From Azospirillum brasilense (GTDB lineage: Bacteria; Pseudomonadota; Alphaproteobacteria; Azospirillales; Azospirillaceae): DNA of 64,000 nucleotides. Shown here piece after piece: positions 9,151 to 17,771 of this stretch. Numbering within the stretch: position 1 is the first letter of the stretch; each line of letters opens with the position of its first letter. A model generated the notes under the pieces. It saw only the letters and a program-made list of their open reading frames with translations, was not told the origin of the DNA and did not search any database. A program made the translations under genes and the position numbers. Location: positions 558,001 through 622,000 of the forward strand of contig NZ_CP059449.1 of assembly GCF_022023855.1 (NCBI RefSeq), in the 5' to 3' direction.

Positions 9151-12100
9151 ATGACCCCCTACGCCGAACTCCAGGTCTCGACCAGCTTCACCTTTCTGGA
9201 GGGCGCGTCCCACCCGGACGAGCTGGCGCTGACCGCCGCCGGCCTCGGCCACGCCGCCGTCGCGGTGACCGACCGCAACTCGCTGGCCGGGGTGGTGCAG
9301 GCGCACACCGCCGCCCGCAAGCACGGCCTCCGCCTGATTGTCGGCTGCCGGCTCGACCTGACCGACGCGGACAGCCTGCTCGCCTACCCCACCGACCGGG
9401 CGGCCTACGCGCGGCTGTCGCGGCTGCTGACGCTGGGCAAGCGGCGGGCGCCCAAGGGGGCCTGCTTCATCGCCCGTGCCGACTTGCTGGACCATGCGGA
9501 GGGGATGCTGTTCCTGCTGGTGCCGCCGGACCAGCGCGACCCTGCGTTCGTCCACGCGCTGCGCGGCTGGCGCAACGATCTGGGGAACCGCCTGCACCTC
9601 GCCGCCAGCCACCGCTACCGCGGCGACGACCAGCGGCGGCTGTCCTGGCTGGCCGGGCTGGCCGAGGCGGAGCGGGTGCCGCTGGTGGCGACCAACGACG
9701 TGCTCTACCACACCCCCGCCCGCCGCCCGCTGGCCGACGTGATGACCTGCATCCGCAGCGGCACGACCATCGACGAGGCGGGCTGGCGCCTGTCGGCCAA
9801 CGCCGAGCGGCATTTGAAGGCCGGGGTGGAGATGGCCCGCCTGTTCCACCGCCACCCCGACGCGGTCGCCCGCACGGTGGAGATCGCCGCCGCCTGCCGC
9901 TTCTCGCTGGAGGAGCTGCGCTACGAATACCCGGACGAGGTGGCCGAGGACGGGCGCAGCCCGCAGGAGACGCTGAGCGACCTGACCTGGGCCGGCGCCG
10001 CCCGCCGCTACCCGGACGGCGTGCCGGAGACGGTGGCGCAGACCCTGCACCGCGAATTGGCGCTGATCGGGCAACTCGATTACGCACCCTATTTCCTGAC
10101 GGTGCACGACATCGTGCGCTACGCCCGCTCGCAGGACATTCTCTGCCAAGGGCGTGGCTCGGCGGCCAATTCGGCGGTCTGCTATTGCCTGGGCATCACC
10201 TCGGTCGATCCCGCCACCACCAGGCTGCTGTTCGAGCGCTTCATCTCCTCGGCCCGCAACGAGCCGCCGGACATCGACGTGGATTTCGAGCATGAGAAGC
10301 GCGAGAAGGTCATCCAGTACATCTACGAAAAATACGGGCGCGAGCGGGCCGGGCTGACCGCCACCGTCATCCGCTACCGCGCCCGCGGCGCCATCCGCGA
10401 GGTCGGCAAGGCCATGGGCCTGTCCGCCGATCTGGTGGCGCGGCTGTCCTCCTCCGTCTGGGGCTGGAGCCGCCACGGCGTGGACGAGGAGCGCGCCCGG
10501 CAATACGGCTTCGACCCCGACGACCCGCGGCTCCGCCAGACGCTGGAACTGGCGCAGGAGCTGATCGGCTTCCCCCGCCACCTGTCGCAGCATGTCGGCG
10601 GCTTCGTCATCACCCGCAGCCCCTTGAGCGACCTGTGCCCCATCGCCAACGCCGCCATGAAGGACCGCACGACCATCGAGTGGGACAAGGACGACATCGA
10701 CGCGCTGGGCATCCTGAAGGTGGACGTGCTGGCGCTGGGCATGCTGACCTGCCTGCACCGCGGCTTCGATCTGCTGAAGCGGCACTACAAGCGTCCCCTG
10801 ACGCTGGCGATGGTGCCGCAGGGGGACCCGGCGACCTACGACATGCTGTGCCGGGCCGACAGCCTGGGCGTCTTCCAGGTGGAAAGCCGGGCGCAAATGT
10901 CCATGCTGCCCCGCCTGCGGCCCAAAGAGTTTTACGATCTGGTGATCCAGGTCGCCATCGTGCGCCCCGGCCCGATCCAGGGCGACATGGTCCACCCCTA
11001 CCTGCGCCGCCGCAACAAGGAGGAATTGGTCACCTACCCATCTCCCGACCTGGAAGCGGTGCTGAAGAGGACGCTGGGCGTGCCGCTGTTCCAGGAACAG
11101 GCGATGCAGATCGCCATCGTCGGCGCCGGCTTCAGCGCGGAAGACGCTGACCGGCTGCGCCGCGCCATGGCGACCTTCCGCAAGACCGGAGAGGTCCAGC
11201 TTTTCCGCGACCGGTTCATCGAGGGCATGGTCGGCAAAGGCTACGACCGCGCCTTCGCCGAGCGCTGCTTCCAGCAGATCGAGGGGTTTGGCGAGTACGG
11301 CTTCCCCGAGAGCCACGCGGCGAGCTTCGCCCTGTTGGCCTATGTGTCGGCCTGGATGAAGTGCCACCATCCGGACGTCTTCGCCGCGGCCCTGCTGAAC
11401 AGCCAACCCATGGGCTTCTACGCCCCCGCCCAGATCGTCCGCGACGCCCGTGAGCATGGGGTGACCGTGCTGCCCCCGGACATCAACCGGTCGGATTGGG
11501 ATTGCACATTGGAACCGCTTTGCGAAATGGGAACGCAGACCCTCTCCCCGGGGGGGAGAGGGTGCATTGGAAACATCCGCCATGCCCTGCGGCTCGGCCT
11601 GCGGTTGGTCCGGGGGATGGACGAAAAGGACGCGCATCAACTCGTGCTGTGCCGCGGGGCGGGCTACCGCGATCCCTACGACCTGTGGCGCCGCGCGCGC
11701 ATGCCGGTTGCCGGTCTGGAGCGGCTGGCCAAGGCCGACGCCTTCCGCTCCGTCGGGCTGGACCGGCGGGCCGCGCTGTGGGCGGTGAAGGCGCTGGGGG
11801 CGCAGCCGCTGCCGCTGTTCGCCGGCCTCGCCGACTCCGCCCAGGACGAGCCACAGGCCCTCCTGCCCACCATGGCGCTGGGCGAGCATGTGGTGATGGA
11901 CTACGGCAGCCTGTGCCTGTCGCTGAAGGCGCATCCCATGGCGCTGCTGCGCGATGGCTTCACCGGGGTGGCTCCGACCGACCGGCTGGGCACGGTGCGG
12001 GCCGGCACGCGGCTGACCGTGGCGGGGCTGGCGCTGGTCCGGCAGCGGCCGGGCAGCGCCGAGGGCGTGGTCTTCATCACGCTGGAGGACGAGACCGGTA

Positions 12101-12351
12101 TCGCCAACCTCGTCATCATGCCGGACGTGTTCGAGACATTCCGCAAGACGATCATCGGCGCCCGCCTGATCGCCGCCACCGGCCGGGTGGAGCGCAGCGG
12201 CAAGCCCAACGACGAGGGCGGCGAGGTCATCCACCTGCGCGTCGAGCGGCTGAGCGACCTGACGCACCGGCTGTGCGACCTGACCGACCCCGACGCGTTG
12301 CCCAACCGCTCCGCCGCCGCGGTCTTCCCGGAGGGGCGGAATTTCCGCTGA
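9151..12351 (+). CDS. dnaE2: Error-prone DNA polymerase DnaE2
   Basis: The product has 1066 aa, the normal DnaE2 size. It has an N-terminal PHP domain (YAELQVSTSFTFLEGASHPDEL), the polymerase active-site motif PPDIDVDFEHE near residue 370, and a C-terminal OB-fold (GVVFITLEDETGIANLVIMP). It performs translesion synthesis with ImuA and ImuB after DNA damage. The ATG at 9151 lies 10 bases after imuB. Around residues 788-808 there is an extra loop encoded by a short GC palindrome (11539-11563), before RHALRLGLRLVRG, absent from the usual family pattern. It converges on the phosphatase gene. Confidence 0.95.
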   Translation: MTPYAELQVSTSFTFLEGASHPDELALTAAGLGHAAVAVTDRNSLAGVVQAHTAARKHGLRLIVGCRLDLTDADSLLAYPTDRAAYARLSRLLTLGKRRAPKGACFIARADLLDHAEGMLFLLVPPDQRDPAFVHALRGWRNDLGNRLHLAASHRYRGDDQRRLSWLAGLAEAERVPLVATNDVLYHTPARRPLADVMTCIRSGTTIDEAGWRLSANAERHLKAGVEMARLFHRHPDAVARTVEIAAACRFSLEELRYEYPDEVAEDGRSPQETLSDLTWAGAARRYPDGVPETVAQTLHRELALIGQLDYAPYFLTVHDIVRYARSQDILCQGRGSAANSAVCYCLGITSVDPATTRLLFERFISSARNEPPDIDVDFEHEKREKVIQYIYEKYGRERAGLTATVIRYRARGAIREVGKAMGLSADLVARLSSSVWGWSRHGVDEERARQYGFDPDDPRLRQTLELAQELIGFPRHLSQHVGGFVITRSPLSDLCPIANAAMKDRTTIEWDKDDIDALGILKVDVLALGMLTCLHRGFDLLKRHYKRPLTLAMVPQGDPATYDMLCRADSLGVFQVESRAQMSMLPRLRPKEFYDLVIQVAIVRPGPIQGDMVHPYLRRRNKEELVTYPSPDLEAVLKRTLGVPLFQEQAMQIAIVGAGFSAEDADRLRRAMATFRKTGEVQLFRDRFIEGMVGKGYDRAFAERCFQQIEGFGEYGFPESHAASFALLAYVSAWMKCHHPDVFAAALLNSQPMGFYAPAQIVRDAREHGVTVLPPDINRSDWDCTLEPLCEMGTQTLSPGGRGCIGNIRHALRLGLRLVRGMDEKDAHQLVLCRGAGYRDPYDLWRRARMPVAGLERLAKADAFRSVGLDRRAALWAVKALGAQPLPLFAGLADSAQDEPQALLPTMALGEHVVMDYGSLCLSLKAHPMALLRDGFTGVAPTDRLGTVRAGTRLTVAGLALVRQRPGSAEGVVFITLEDETGIANLVIMPDVFETFRKTIIGARLIAATGRVERSGKPNDEGGEVIHLRVERLSDLTHRLCDLTDPDALPNRSAAAVFPEGRNFR
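11539..11563. repeat. Short palindrome in frame inside dnaE2
   Basis: Perfect 11-bp arms (ACCCTCTCCCC / GGGGAGAGGGT) are separated by GGG. It encodes part of a Gly-rich loop between the DWDCTLE motif and the RLGLR motif of DnaE2. It resembles common CCCTCTCC repeats but is not the same family as the 8007 element. Confidence 0.6.
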
Positions 12352-12372
12352 GGAAGGGTTGAAAAGAAACGG

Positions 12373-12951
12373 TCAGTCGATCAGGTCCGCGACCTCGCGC
12401 ACCCGGCCGTTGTCGATCATGAACTGGACCAGATCGGGACGCTCCCGGCCATAGCTGCGGTGGCGGGCGCGGACGGCGGCGACGAGCTCACCCCGTCGCT
12501 CCAGGATCTCGTCGGCGAATTCGATCATGCGCAGGTTGGGCCACGCCTTGTGGCGGATGCCGACCACGGCGGCCATCGCCTCGGCGGCGGGACGGTCCGG
12601 GCTGGCCTGGGCCAGGATCATGGTCAGGGCGGCGGTCGAGCGCGAAATGCCGGCGTGGCAATGGACCAGCAGCCCGCCCACCCCGGTCGGCTCGGTCATC
12701 AGGTCGCGCCCGAAGGCCAGGATGCGCTCCACGTCCGCACGCTGCGGCAGGGACTGGCCCATGTAGGGGTCGATGATGTCGTGGAAGCGCAGTTCCAGCC
12801 GCTTGTGCTCGCCGTAGGAGCCGAAAGCGGTCGGCTCCGGATGGCCGGGGTCGAGGATCGACAGGACGTGGGTCACGCCGGCCTCGCAGAAGCCGTTCAG
12901 CTCCTCGATGCCGCAGACGGTCAGTCCGAAGGGAACGAAATCGCGGGCCAT
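12373..12951 (-). CDS. Protein tyrosine phosphatase-like protein
   Basis: The product has 192 aa from ATG 12951. The signature VHCHAGISRSTAA contains the Cys-x5-Arg phosphate-binding loop of Cys-based phosphatases, near residue 100. An upstream Asp-rich segment (FHDIIDPYMGQ) could supply the general acid. This fits the dual-specificity/PTP group; the substrate is unknown. An upstream in-frame extension to 13164 overlaps the small peptide gene on the same strand, so the shorter start beginning MARDFVPFG is used. It converges with dnaE2 (21-base gap). Confidence 0.85.
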   Translation of the reverse strand: MARDFVPFGLTVCGIEELNGFCEAGVTHVLSILDPGHPEPTAFGSYGEHKRLELRFHDIIDPYMGQSLPQRADVERILAFGRDLMTEPTGVGGLLVHCHAGISRSTAALTMILAQASPDRPAAEAMAAVVGIRHKAWPNLRMIEFADEILERRGELVAAVRARHRSYGRERPDLVQFMIDNGRVREVADLID

Positions 12952-13040
12952 GGTCCTCGTCTCTTGCCGTGCGCGCGGAGGGCGGCGCGGTTCGCATGTG
13001 GCGCCGCCGGTCCGTGCCGTCAAGCCGATCAGAGACCCAA

Positions 13041-13118
13041 TCAGAGGACGTTGAACAGATACAGCAGAAGAATGATCGGAATGGGAATCCCGACAAGCCA
13101 CAGCAAAACGCCCTTCAT
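13041..13118 (-). CDS. 25-residue single-span membrane peptide
   Basis: A complete short gene: ATG at 13116-13118, TGA at 13041-13043, with GGGAGCG six bases before the start. The product begins MKGVLLWLVGIPIPI and is almost wholly hydrophobic, one transmembrane helix with a Gly-Ile-Pro-Ile-Pro kink and an Asn near the end. I recall similar tiny peptides in other alphaproteobacteria but cannot verify it here. It lies about 90 bases upstream of the phosphatase gene in the same direction. Function unknown. Confidence 0.6.
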   Translation of the reverse strand: MKGVLLWLVGIPIPIILLLYLFNVL

Positions 13119-13247
13119 GGATCGCTCCCTTGGTTGAGGCCCGAGCGGCCGATGCAATCCCCAACAGCAGAAACGCGCGTTGGTTGCCACGGCCGCCCTG
13201 GTCGAGGGGGGCTTACCCGGAAAGGGCGATCCCGGAAGAGGTGCGGA

Positions 13248-13949
13248 TTATTTCCCCTCGTCCTGATTGGGGGCCGTCTCCAGAGCGGGCTCTGCCGCCT
13301 CCGCGCGGGGCGGCGGAACGGGGCGTGGGCGCGGCGCGCGCAGCTTCTTCAGCAGCAGGGCGAAAGGCTTCAGCGCGCGCTCGAGGACCGCCGGCTCGGC
13401 CTCCAGCCGCGACAGCAGGAAGGCGGCGGCCTCCAGGGTCGAGACGCTGTCGCGCCGCGGCTCCTTGCGGGCCTGCCCATAGAGGGAGCGGAACTGCGGG
13501 TTCAGCACGATGCGGCGGCACTTCAGGAGCCACGGGTTGCGCCACCACAGCGTCTTGGCTTGGCTCCAGGTGCCGTCCAGAACAATGACGCCCTCCAGGT
13601 CGCCCAGCACCAGCTCGCTGTCCTTCTGCGGGACGCCGCCCTTGTCCACCACGGACACCTCCGGCAGAGGGGCCGCACCCTGCTTGACCGGGCCGAGATA
13701 GAGCACGCCCCAGCGCTTGTAATCGACCTCGCGTCCCAGGATGCGCTTCAGGTTCGACCAGCTCAGCCCCACCTTCAGCGCGGAGTTCTTGAACTGGAGA
13801 TGGGTGATCTGCGCGGTGCCCAGCGTTTCGCGCTTTTCCTGCGGGTGCTGGAGGATGAGCAGGAAGACGGCGTTGTCGATCGGCTCCACCGCCTCGCAAA
13901 CGCACAAATGCATAGGTTTTAGGCAGGTGAGGCAGGATTCGGCATGCAT
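13248..13949 (-). CDS. tRNA-uridine aminocarboxypropyltransferase (DTW domain)
   Basis: The product has 233 aa. Four N-terminal cysteines (CLTC then CVC) form a likely zinc site, followed by the family signature DGTWSQAKTLWWRNPWL that gives the DTW domain its name. Such enzymes transfer the 3-amino-3-carboxypropyl group of SAM to a uridine in tRNA (acp3U). The last 45 residues are a Pro/Ala/Glu-rich tail beyond the domain. The ATG at 13949 is followed by MHAESCLTC. The upstream 70 bases hold three A-rich near-repeats (14014-14068). Confidence 0.88.
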   Translation of the reverse strand: MHAESCLTCLKPMHLCVCEAVEPIDNAVFLLILQHPQEKRETLGTAQITHLQFKNSALKVGLSWSNLKRILGREVDYKRWGVLYLGPVKQGAAPLPEVSVVDKGGVPQKDSELVLGDLEGVIVLDGTWSQAKTLWWRNPWLLKCRRIVLNPQFRSLYGQARKEPRRDSVSTLEAAAFLLSRLEAEPAVLERALKPFALLLKKLRAPRPRPVPPPRAEAAEPALETAPNQDEGK

Positions 13950-14013
13950 GGTCGGTCTCGGAGAAGGAACATCCGCGGAAAAGCGGGAGGCGGGGACTAT
14001 GGGCTTCCCACCC

Positions 14014-14068
14014 GAAAAAAGGAACGGGCCTCAAAAAGAAACGGGGCCCGAAAAGAAACCGGGCGCAT
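14014..14068. repeat. Three imperfect tandem A-rich/GGGC repeats
   Basis: Three adjacent units of about 17-19 bases share the form A(4-6)-GRAAC-SGGSC. They sit between the divergent DTW gene and the 56-aa gene. On the minus strand they read as alternating T-runs and GC blocks. They may be a curved or protein-bound promoter segment; no function is shown. Confidence 0.45.
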
Positions 14069-14211
14069 TAAAGTTTGCATAACGCGTGATCTGCATCACT
14101 TAGAGGCCTGGACCTTGCATGATAGCGTCCAGACACACAGGACGGGTTGGGCCGAGGGCGGCCGACAGGACCGCTCCCCGGGCTCTCCCGACGCTCAGAA
14201 GGAGGCTTGCC

Positions 14212-14382
14212 ATGCTGCCCGCTCATTTGGCCGCCCGCTTGCTGGAGCAACGCCGGGCTCAGGAATCGGCGGAATTCGCCCGGCAACTGCCGCTCTACGC
14301 GGACGACGCGCCCTTTCCGCCCGACGCCGATCCGGATGGCGAGACCGGGCACCCCCTGCCCGACTGGGCCACCAACTACTGA
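14212..14382 (+). CDS. Small hypothetical protein (56 aa)
   Basis: ATG 14212 is preceded by a strong AGAAGGAGG ribosome site eight bases away, so the shorter form is chosen over an upstream in-frame ATG at 14119. The product starts MLPAHLAARLLEQRRAQE, a charged amphipathic helix, then has an acidic Pro/Asp-rich tail (DDAPFPPDADPDGETG). No domain is recognised. It converges on imuA with a 59-base gap. Likely cytosolic. Confidence 0.6.
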   Translation: MLPAHLAARLLEQRRAQESAEFARQLPLYADDAPFPPDADPDGETGHPLPDWATNY

Positions 14383-14441
14383 CAGGAAAACGACGGGTGG
14401 CTGTCGCGTAGGCGACATCACCGTCCGTCCCTCCGTCCGCA

Positions 14442-15245
14442 TCATGCCACCTCGGCCCAGGACGGTCCGTGTCCGCCCGCCGGAGCCGGACGCCGAACCG
14501 GGGTGGATGCGGGCGCGGGAACGGCCCGCTCCGGTGCTTGCGCCGGGACCAGGACACCGTCACGCCATTCCACAAGCCACGCCCCCGGGCGACCGCCCCG
14601 GCAGCGCTCCAGTTCCGCGCGCCAGCGCGGATCGCCCACGCCCGGCTCCGCCGTCCAACTGGGCGCCGGCGCGATCCGCCAGCGGGTGACCGCCGCGCTC
14701 GCCGCCGAGCGGCGGGCGGTGCTCTGCAACAGGAATCCCGTCACACCCGACGACTCGGCGGCCAGTTGCAGCCGGCGACTCGCCGTCAGGTCCAGCCCAC
14801 CGACCTCCCCCAGCACGGCGGACAGCCGCTTGCAGCGCAGCGCCTCCTCCATCGCCCACAGGGCGTCGGCGTCGCGGGTCGCGCGCACGGCGATCAGCCG
14901 GTCCGGCGTCAGCCCATAGGCGGCCAGCCCGGCGGCGTGCAGGTCGCGCCCGCGCACGACCCACAGCGCGGGCGCCGCCGCGCTGGCGAGGCGGGCCAGC
15001 AGATGCGCGGCGAAGGCCGTGCCGGCCCCCGGCTCCTCCCCCGCCACCTCGTGCAGGCAGCCGAGCGGCAGACCGCCCGCCGGAAAGGCTCCGTCGAGAT
15101 CCGGCAGGCCGAAGGGCAGCACCCGCGTGCCCTCCCCGCCCAGCCCTTCCAGGCCCCGGATGCGGGCGCGCAGATCGGCCAGAACCGCCGCCCGGTCCGG
15201 CGGGGGCGCTTCGATGCAGGACCCAGGCACAGGAAGTTCGGGCAT
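14442..15245 (-). CDS. imuA: ImuA, RecA-like SOS mutagenesis protein
   Basis: The product has 267 aa from ATG 15245 (MPELPVPGSC). It has the ImuA/RecA-fold pattern: LPFGLPDLDGAFPAGGLPLGCLHEV, a Walker-A-like turn GEEPGAG, and a central RecA-like sheet. It is expected to work with ImuB and DnaE2 in translesion synthesis. A longer start at 15299 would place the LexA box inside the coding region, so the shorter one is preferred. Unusually, it is on the opposite strand from imuB-dnaE2 and about 2 kb beyond dnaE2, whereas these genes are normally one operon. Confidence 0.9.
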   Translation of the reverse strand: MPELPVPGSCIEAPPPDRAAVLADLRARIRGLEGLGGEGTRVLPFGLPDLDGAFPAGGLPLGCLHEVAGEEPGAGTAFAAHLLARLASAAAPALWVVRGRDLHAAGLAAYGLTPDRLIAVRATRDADALWAMEEALRCKRLSAVLGEVGGLDLTASRRLQLAAESSGVTGFLLQSTARRSAASAAVTRWRIAPAPSWTAEPGVGDPRWRAELERCRGGRPGAWLVEWRDGVLVPAQAPERAVPAPASTPVRRPAPAGGHGPSWAEVA

Positions 15246-15271
15246 GACTCGCTTCCGCTGAACAGGTATTT

Positions 15272-15286
15272 GTTCCTGATATGTTC
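15272..15286 (-). promoter_or_regulatory. LexA box upstream of imuA
   Basis: GTTC-CTGATAT-GTTC is an exact GTTC-N7-GTTC match, 27 bases upstream of the imuA ATG (15245). It gives imuA its own SOS control, matching the box at 7452 in front of imuB. Confidence 0.85.
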
Positions 15287-15320
15287 TATCATGTCCCATC
15301 CGCCCAGGGGAGTCCGGAAA

Positions 15321-15356
15321 TGCAAAAGGGGGGCGCCCTTTCGGACGCCCCCCTCG
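15321..15356 (-). terminator. Rho-independent terminator of the Tim44-like gene
   Basis: On the minus strand a stem GGGGGGCG / CGCCCCCC (15346-15353 with 15328-15335) is followed by TTTTGCATTT. It starts about 30 bases after the Tim44-like stop and separates that gene from imuA. Confidence 0.75.
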
Positions 15357-15383
15357 CGAGACCGGTTGAGGAGTGGAGAGTGG

Positions 15384-16457
15384 TCAGCCGGCCTGTTGGA
15401 TCGCCGACAGGACCCAGCGCCCGCCGCGCGGACGGGTGAAGGTCCAGATTTCCGTGGCTTCGACCGGACGGTTCGGGTCGCCCTCGACCACGCGGTTGCT
15501 CGCGCGGTCCACCGTCACGTCGGTCAGCGAGAAGCGCATCGCCACGGTGGCGTATTCCGCGTTGCCCTCGCGCCACGCCTCGGCCAGGTCGCCCTGGAGC
15601 AGGCGGACGTCGGACAGGCGGTTGACCACGCCGCGGTTGTGGTTGGCCGCCAGTTCCTCGGTGAAGTAGGAGGCCATCTCCGGCGTCACGGCGCTGCGCA
15701 GGGCCGTCAGGTCCTCGTTGCCGTAGGCGGTCTGGACCGCGACCAGCGTCTGCTCGAACGCCTGATAGTCGGCCGGACCGATGCCCAGGTCGTCACGGCG
15801 CACGCCCGGCCGGCCGGAAGAAGCTGGACCCGAGGCCGGACCCGCCGCCGCACCACCGCGAGCGCCACCACCCAGCGGGTTCGAGCGCGCGTCCACCGCC
15901 TCGCGGTTCATGGCGCCCGGATTCGGACCGGCATAGGCGGCGTTGGAAGCGCCCATGCCCGCCGGCCGCGCCGAACCCGCCGAACGGTTGCGGAAGAAGC
16001 GCATGGCCAGACGGACCAGGAAGACGACCAGCAGGATCTGGAGGATGAAGCCCAGGATGCCCGCGAAGCTGCCCAGCCCATCGAGGAAGCCGCCGCCGAA
16101 CAGCATGCCGGCGATGCCGGCGCCGATCAGGCCGCCCATCAGGGCCGGCATGAAGCCGCCGCGCGAGAAGAAGCCGCCGCGCTGCGCCGCCGCCGGCGAC
16201 GCCATGCCCGGCTGCTGGGCGCCCGGGGTCTGGGCCGGGGCGGCCGAGCGCTCCATCGGGGCGGCGCGCGGCGCGGTGTTGGTCTGGGCCGGCGCCTCGT
16301 AAGTGCGCGAGCCGCGGCTGCCCGCGGAACTGCTCTTGCCGGCGCGGGCGTCGGCGGTGCCGGCGGTCAGCGCCACGGCCAGCGCCAGAGCGACGGCGCC
16401 GAAGGCGCGGGCCGGAGTGCGGGAAACGGTGCGGGGGGATCGCGTGTTCTGGGTCAT
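15384..16457 (-). CDS. Tim44-like domain membrane protein
   Basis: The product has 357 aa. An N-terminal signal or anchor segment is followed by an Ala/Gln/Pro-rich linker and a Gly-rich pair of hydrophobic stretches (residues about 100-150, ending ILQILLVVFLVRLAMRFF). Then come a low-complexity linker and a C-terminal Tim44-like domain (about 230-355) with WTFTRPRGGRWVLSAIQQ at its end. Bacterial Tim44-like proteins are inner-membrane proteins of poorly known role. The start ATG 16457 follows an envelope-type leader. Its terminator is at 15321. Confidence 0.85.
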   Translation of the reverse strand: MTQNTRSPRTVSRTPARAFGAVALALAVALTAGTADARAGKSSSAGSRGSRTYEAPAQTNTAPRAAPMERSAAPAQTPGAQQPGMASPAAAQRGGFFSRGGFMPALMGGLIGAGIAGMLFGGGFLDGLGSFAGILGFILQILLVVFLVRLAMRFFRNRSAGSARPAGMGASNAAYAGPNPGAMNREAVDARSNPLGGGARGGAAAGPASGPASSGRPGVRRDDLGIGPADYQAFEQTLVAVQTAYGNEDLTALRSAVTPEMASYFTEELAANHNRGVVNRLSDVRLLQGDLAEAWREGNAEYATVAMRFSLTDVTVDRASNRVVEGDPNRPVEATEIWTFTRPRGGRWVLSAIQQAG

Positions 16458-16596
16458 GGCCGTGTTCGGTAAAGCCCTCGTTTCGGGGGACGCTCACTCA
16501 TGTAGCGTCCTCCTATATGGTATGGCAGCCCTGCTGTTTTAGAGGGGGCCGCAACCAAACCGGCCAAAAAATGCGCAGGCCGCCCGTCGCCCCCGA

Positions 16597-16830
16597 TCAG
16601 GCGGAGGCGCGCTCCCACACCATTTCCACCCTATGGAAAGTTCCCGCACCGGCCGGAACGGCCGGCGGCAGCGGCGCGGGCAGCCGCTCCGCCGCTTGCA
16701 GCGATGCCCAGACGCGGCGGCGCACCTCGATCTGGCGACGGCAATCGCGCGAGCAGTAAAGCGGCGCCGGGCCGCGCGGCGAGCTGCGGCGGAACGGCTG
16801 TCCGCAGCAGGCGCAATAAAGAGTGGTCAT
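16597..16830 (-). CDS. Small zinc-finger-like protein (77 aa)
   Basis: ATG 16830 has AGGGAGG six bases upstream. The open frame continues to 17184 but nothing supports translation there. The N-terminus CACCGQPF ... YCSRDCRRQIE has a CxxC/CxxxC arrangement like a small treble-clef or MYM-type zinc finger, followed by a basic helix and a Pro-rich tail. Nucleic-acid or protein binding is possible. It sits upstream of the Tim44-like gene on the same strand, 139 bases away. Confidence 0.65.
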   Translation of the reverse strand: MTTLYCACCGQPFRRSSPRGPAPLYCSRDCRRQIEVRRRVWASLQAAERLPAPLPPAVPAGAGTFHRVEMVWERASA

Positions 16831-17314
16831 GGTGATCCTCCCTGCTTTTATCCGATGACTGGTGCCCCGCCCATCACCCTGTGGAGCGGGTGCCCGTTCG
16901 GTTCTTTTCGGTCTAAAGTCTCGATCTGCGCGCACCATTGTTGTGCCTAAGGACGTCCCAGACCAGAGATGCCTTCGGCATATGGCCGCTCGAAAACCCG
17001 GCGATTCCGGAAAAATCGTCGGAACAACAATCGCTTGGCTTCCCACAAATCCAGATCGCGCGTCCATTCGCCGCACCCGGTCGTCACCCCCCCTCTCCGT
17101 TCGGACGATGACCCTGCGTCCGCCCGACCATCCATATGACGATGGCCCCGCCCGGACCGTGAGCGCGTCCGTGGTGCCGGGCACCCGATGGAGATAGGCC
17201 GGGAACCGCCGGGCACAGCCGCGGGTTGCTCACCCGTCACGCCCGACCGGCTCCGCCAACGGCTTCATCCACCGGCGGCTCCCCACGGCGGCTCTCCTGC
17301 TCCGGTGAAGCCCC
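16831..17314. other. Intergenic region without a supported gene
   Basis: These 484 bases separate the divergent zinc-finger gene and the DUF4112 gene. Short open frames here lack ribosome sites and have no coherent composition. Only a small hairpin (ATGCC-TTC-GGCAT near 16972) stands out. Promoters for both flanking genes must lie here, but I see no clear box. Confidence 0.5.
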
Positions 17315-17740
17315 ATGAGCGACATCCGCACGCGCCCCGCGCCCGCCACCAGCCTCTCGGGCGTCGCCACGGCGGCGCCGGTCATCCACATCGACTTGGA
17401 ACGGCTGGAACGGCTGCGCCGGCTGACCCGGCTGATGGACACGCGCTGGCGCGTTCCCGGCACCCGCATCCCCTTCGGACTGGACGGCATCGCCGCGCTG
17501 GTCCCGGTCGTCGGCAGCACGGCGACCACCGTGGTGGCCGCCTACATCATCATGGAAGCCGCCCGCTTCGACCTTCCGAAGAGCCTGATCGCCCGCATGC
17601 TCGCCAACATGGCGGTGGATTGGGCCGGCGGCTCGGTCCCGGTGGTCGGCGCCCTCTTCGACATCGGCTTCAAGGCCAACCGCCGCAACCTGAACCTGCT
17701 GCTGGAGCATCTGGAGAACCGGCTGGCCGCACCCAACTGA
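17315..17740 (+). CDS. DUF4112 domain membrane protein
   Basis: The product has 141 aa. The segment LDGIAALVPVVGSTATTVVAAYIIMEA and a second hydrophobic stretch with VDWAGGSVPVVGALFDIGFKANRRN match the DUF4112 pattern: two short membrane segments, each with a PVVG turn. Function unknown. The start is at MSDIRTRPAP. It ends 80 bases before hemN in the same direction, but hemN has its own regulatory box. Confidence 0.85.
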   Translation: MSDIRTRPAPATSLSGVATAAPVIHIDLERLERLRRLTRLMDTRWRVPGTRIPFGLDGIAALVPVVGSTATTVVAAYIIMEAARFDLPKSLIARMLANMAVDWAGGSVPVVGALFDIGFKANRRNLNLLLEHLENRLAAPN

Positions 17741-17771
17741 CGGACCGGCCAGACGGCCGGCGTTCGAACGC

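Noticed and set aside
11507..11572. CATTGGAA direct repeat flanking the dnaE2 palindrome as a target duplication
   Set aside because: The copies are 58 bases apart, which is not a multiple of three, yet the reading frame is intact, so a simple insertion with this duplication does not fit.
8377..12267. A 1296-codon minus-strand open frame over imuB and dnaE2
   Set aside because: It runs opposite to two well-supported genes, its product is low-complexity Arg/Gly/His-rich, and it has no domain. It is a GC-rich shadow.
15299..15299. Longer imuA start
   Set aside because: It would put the LexA box inside the coding sequence.
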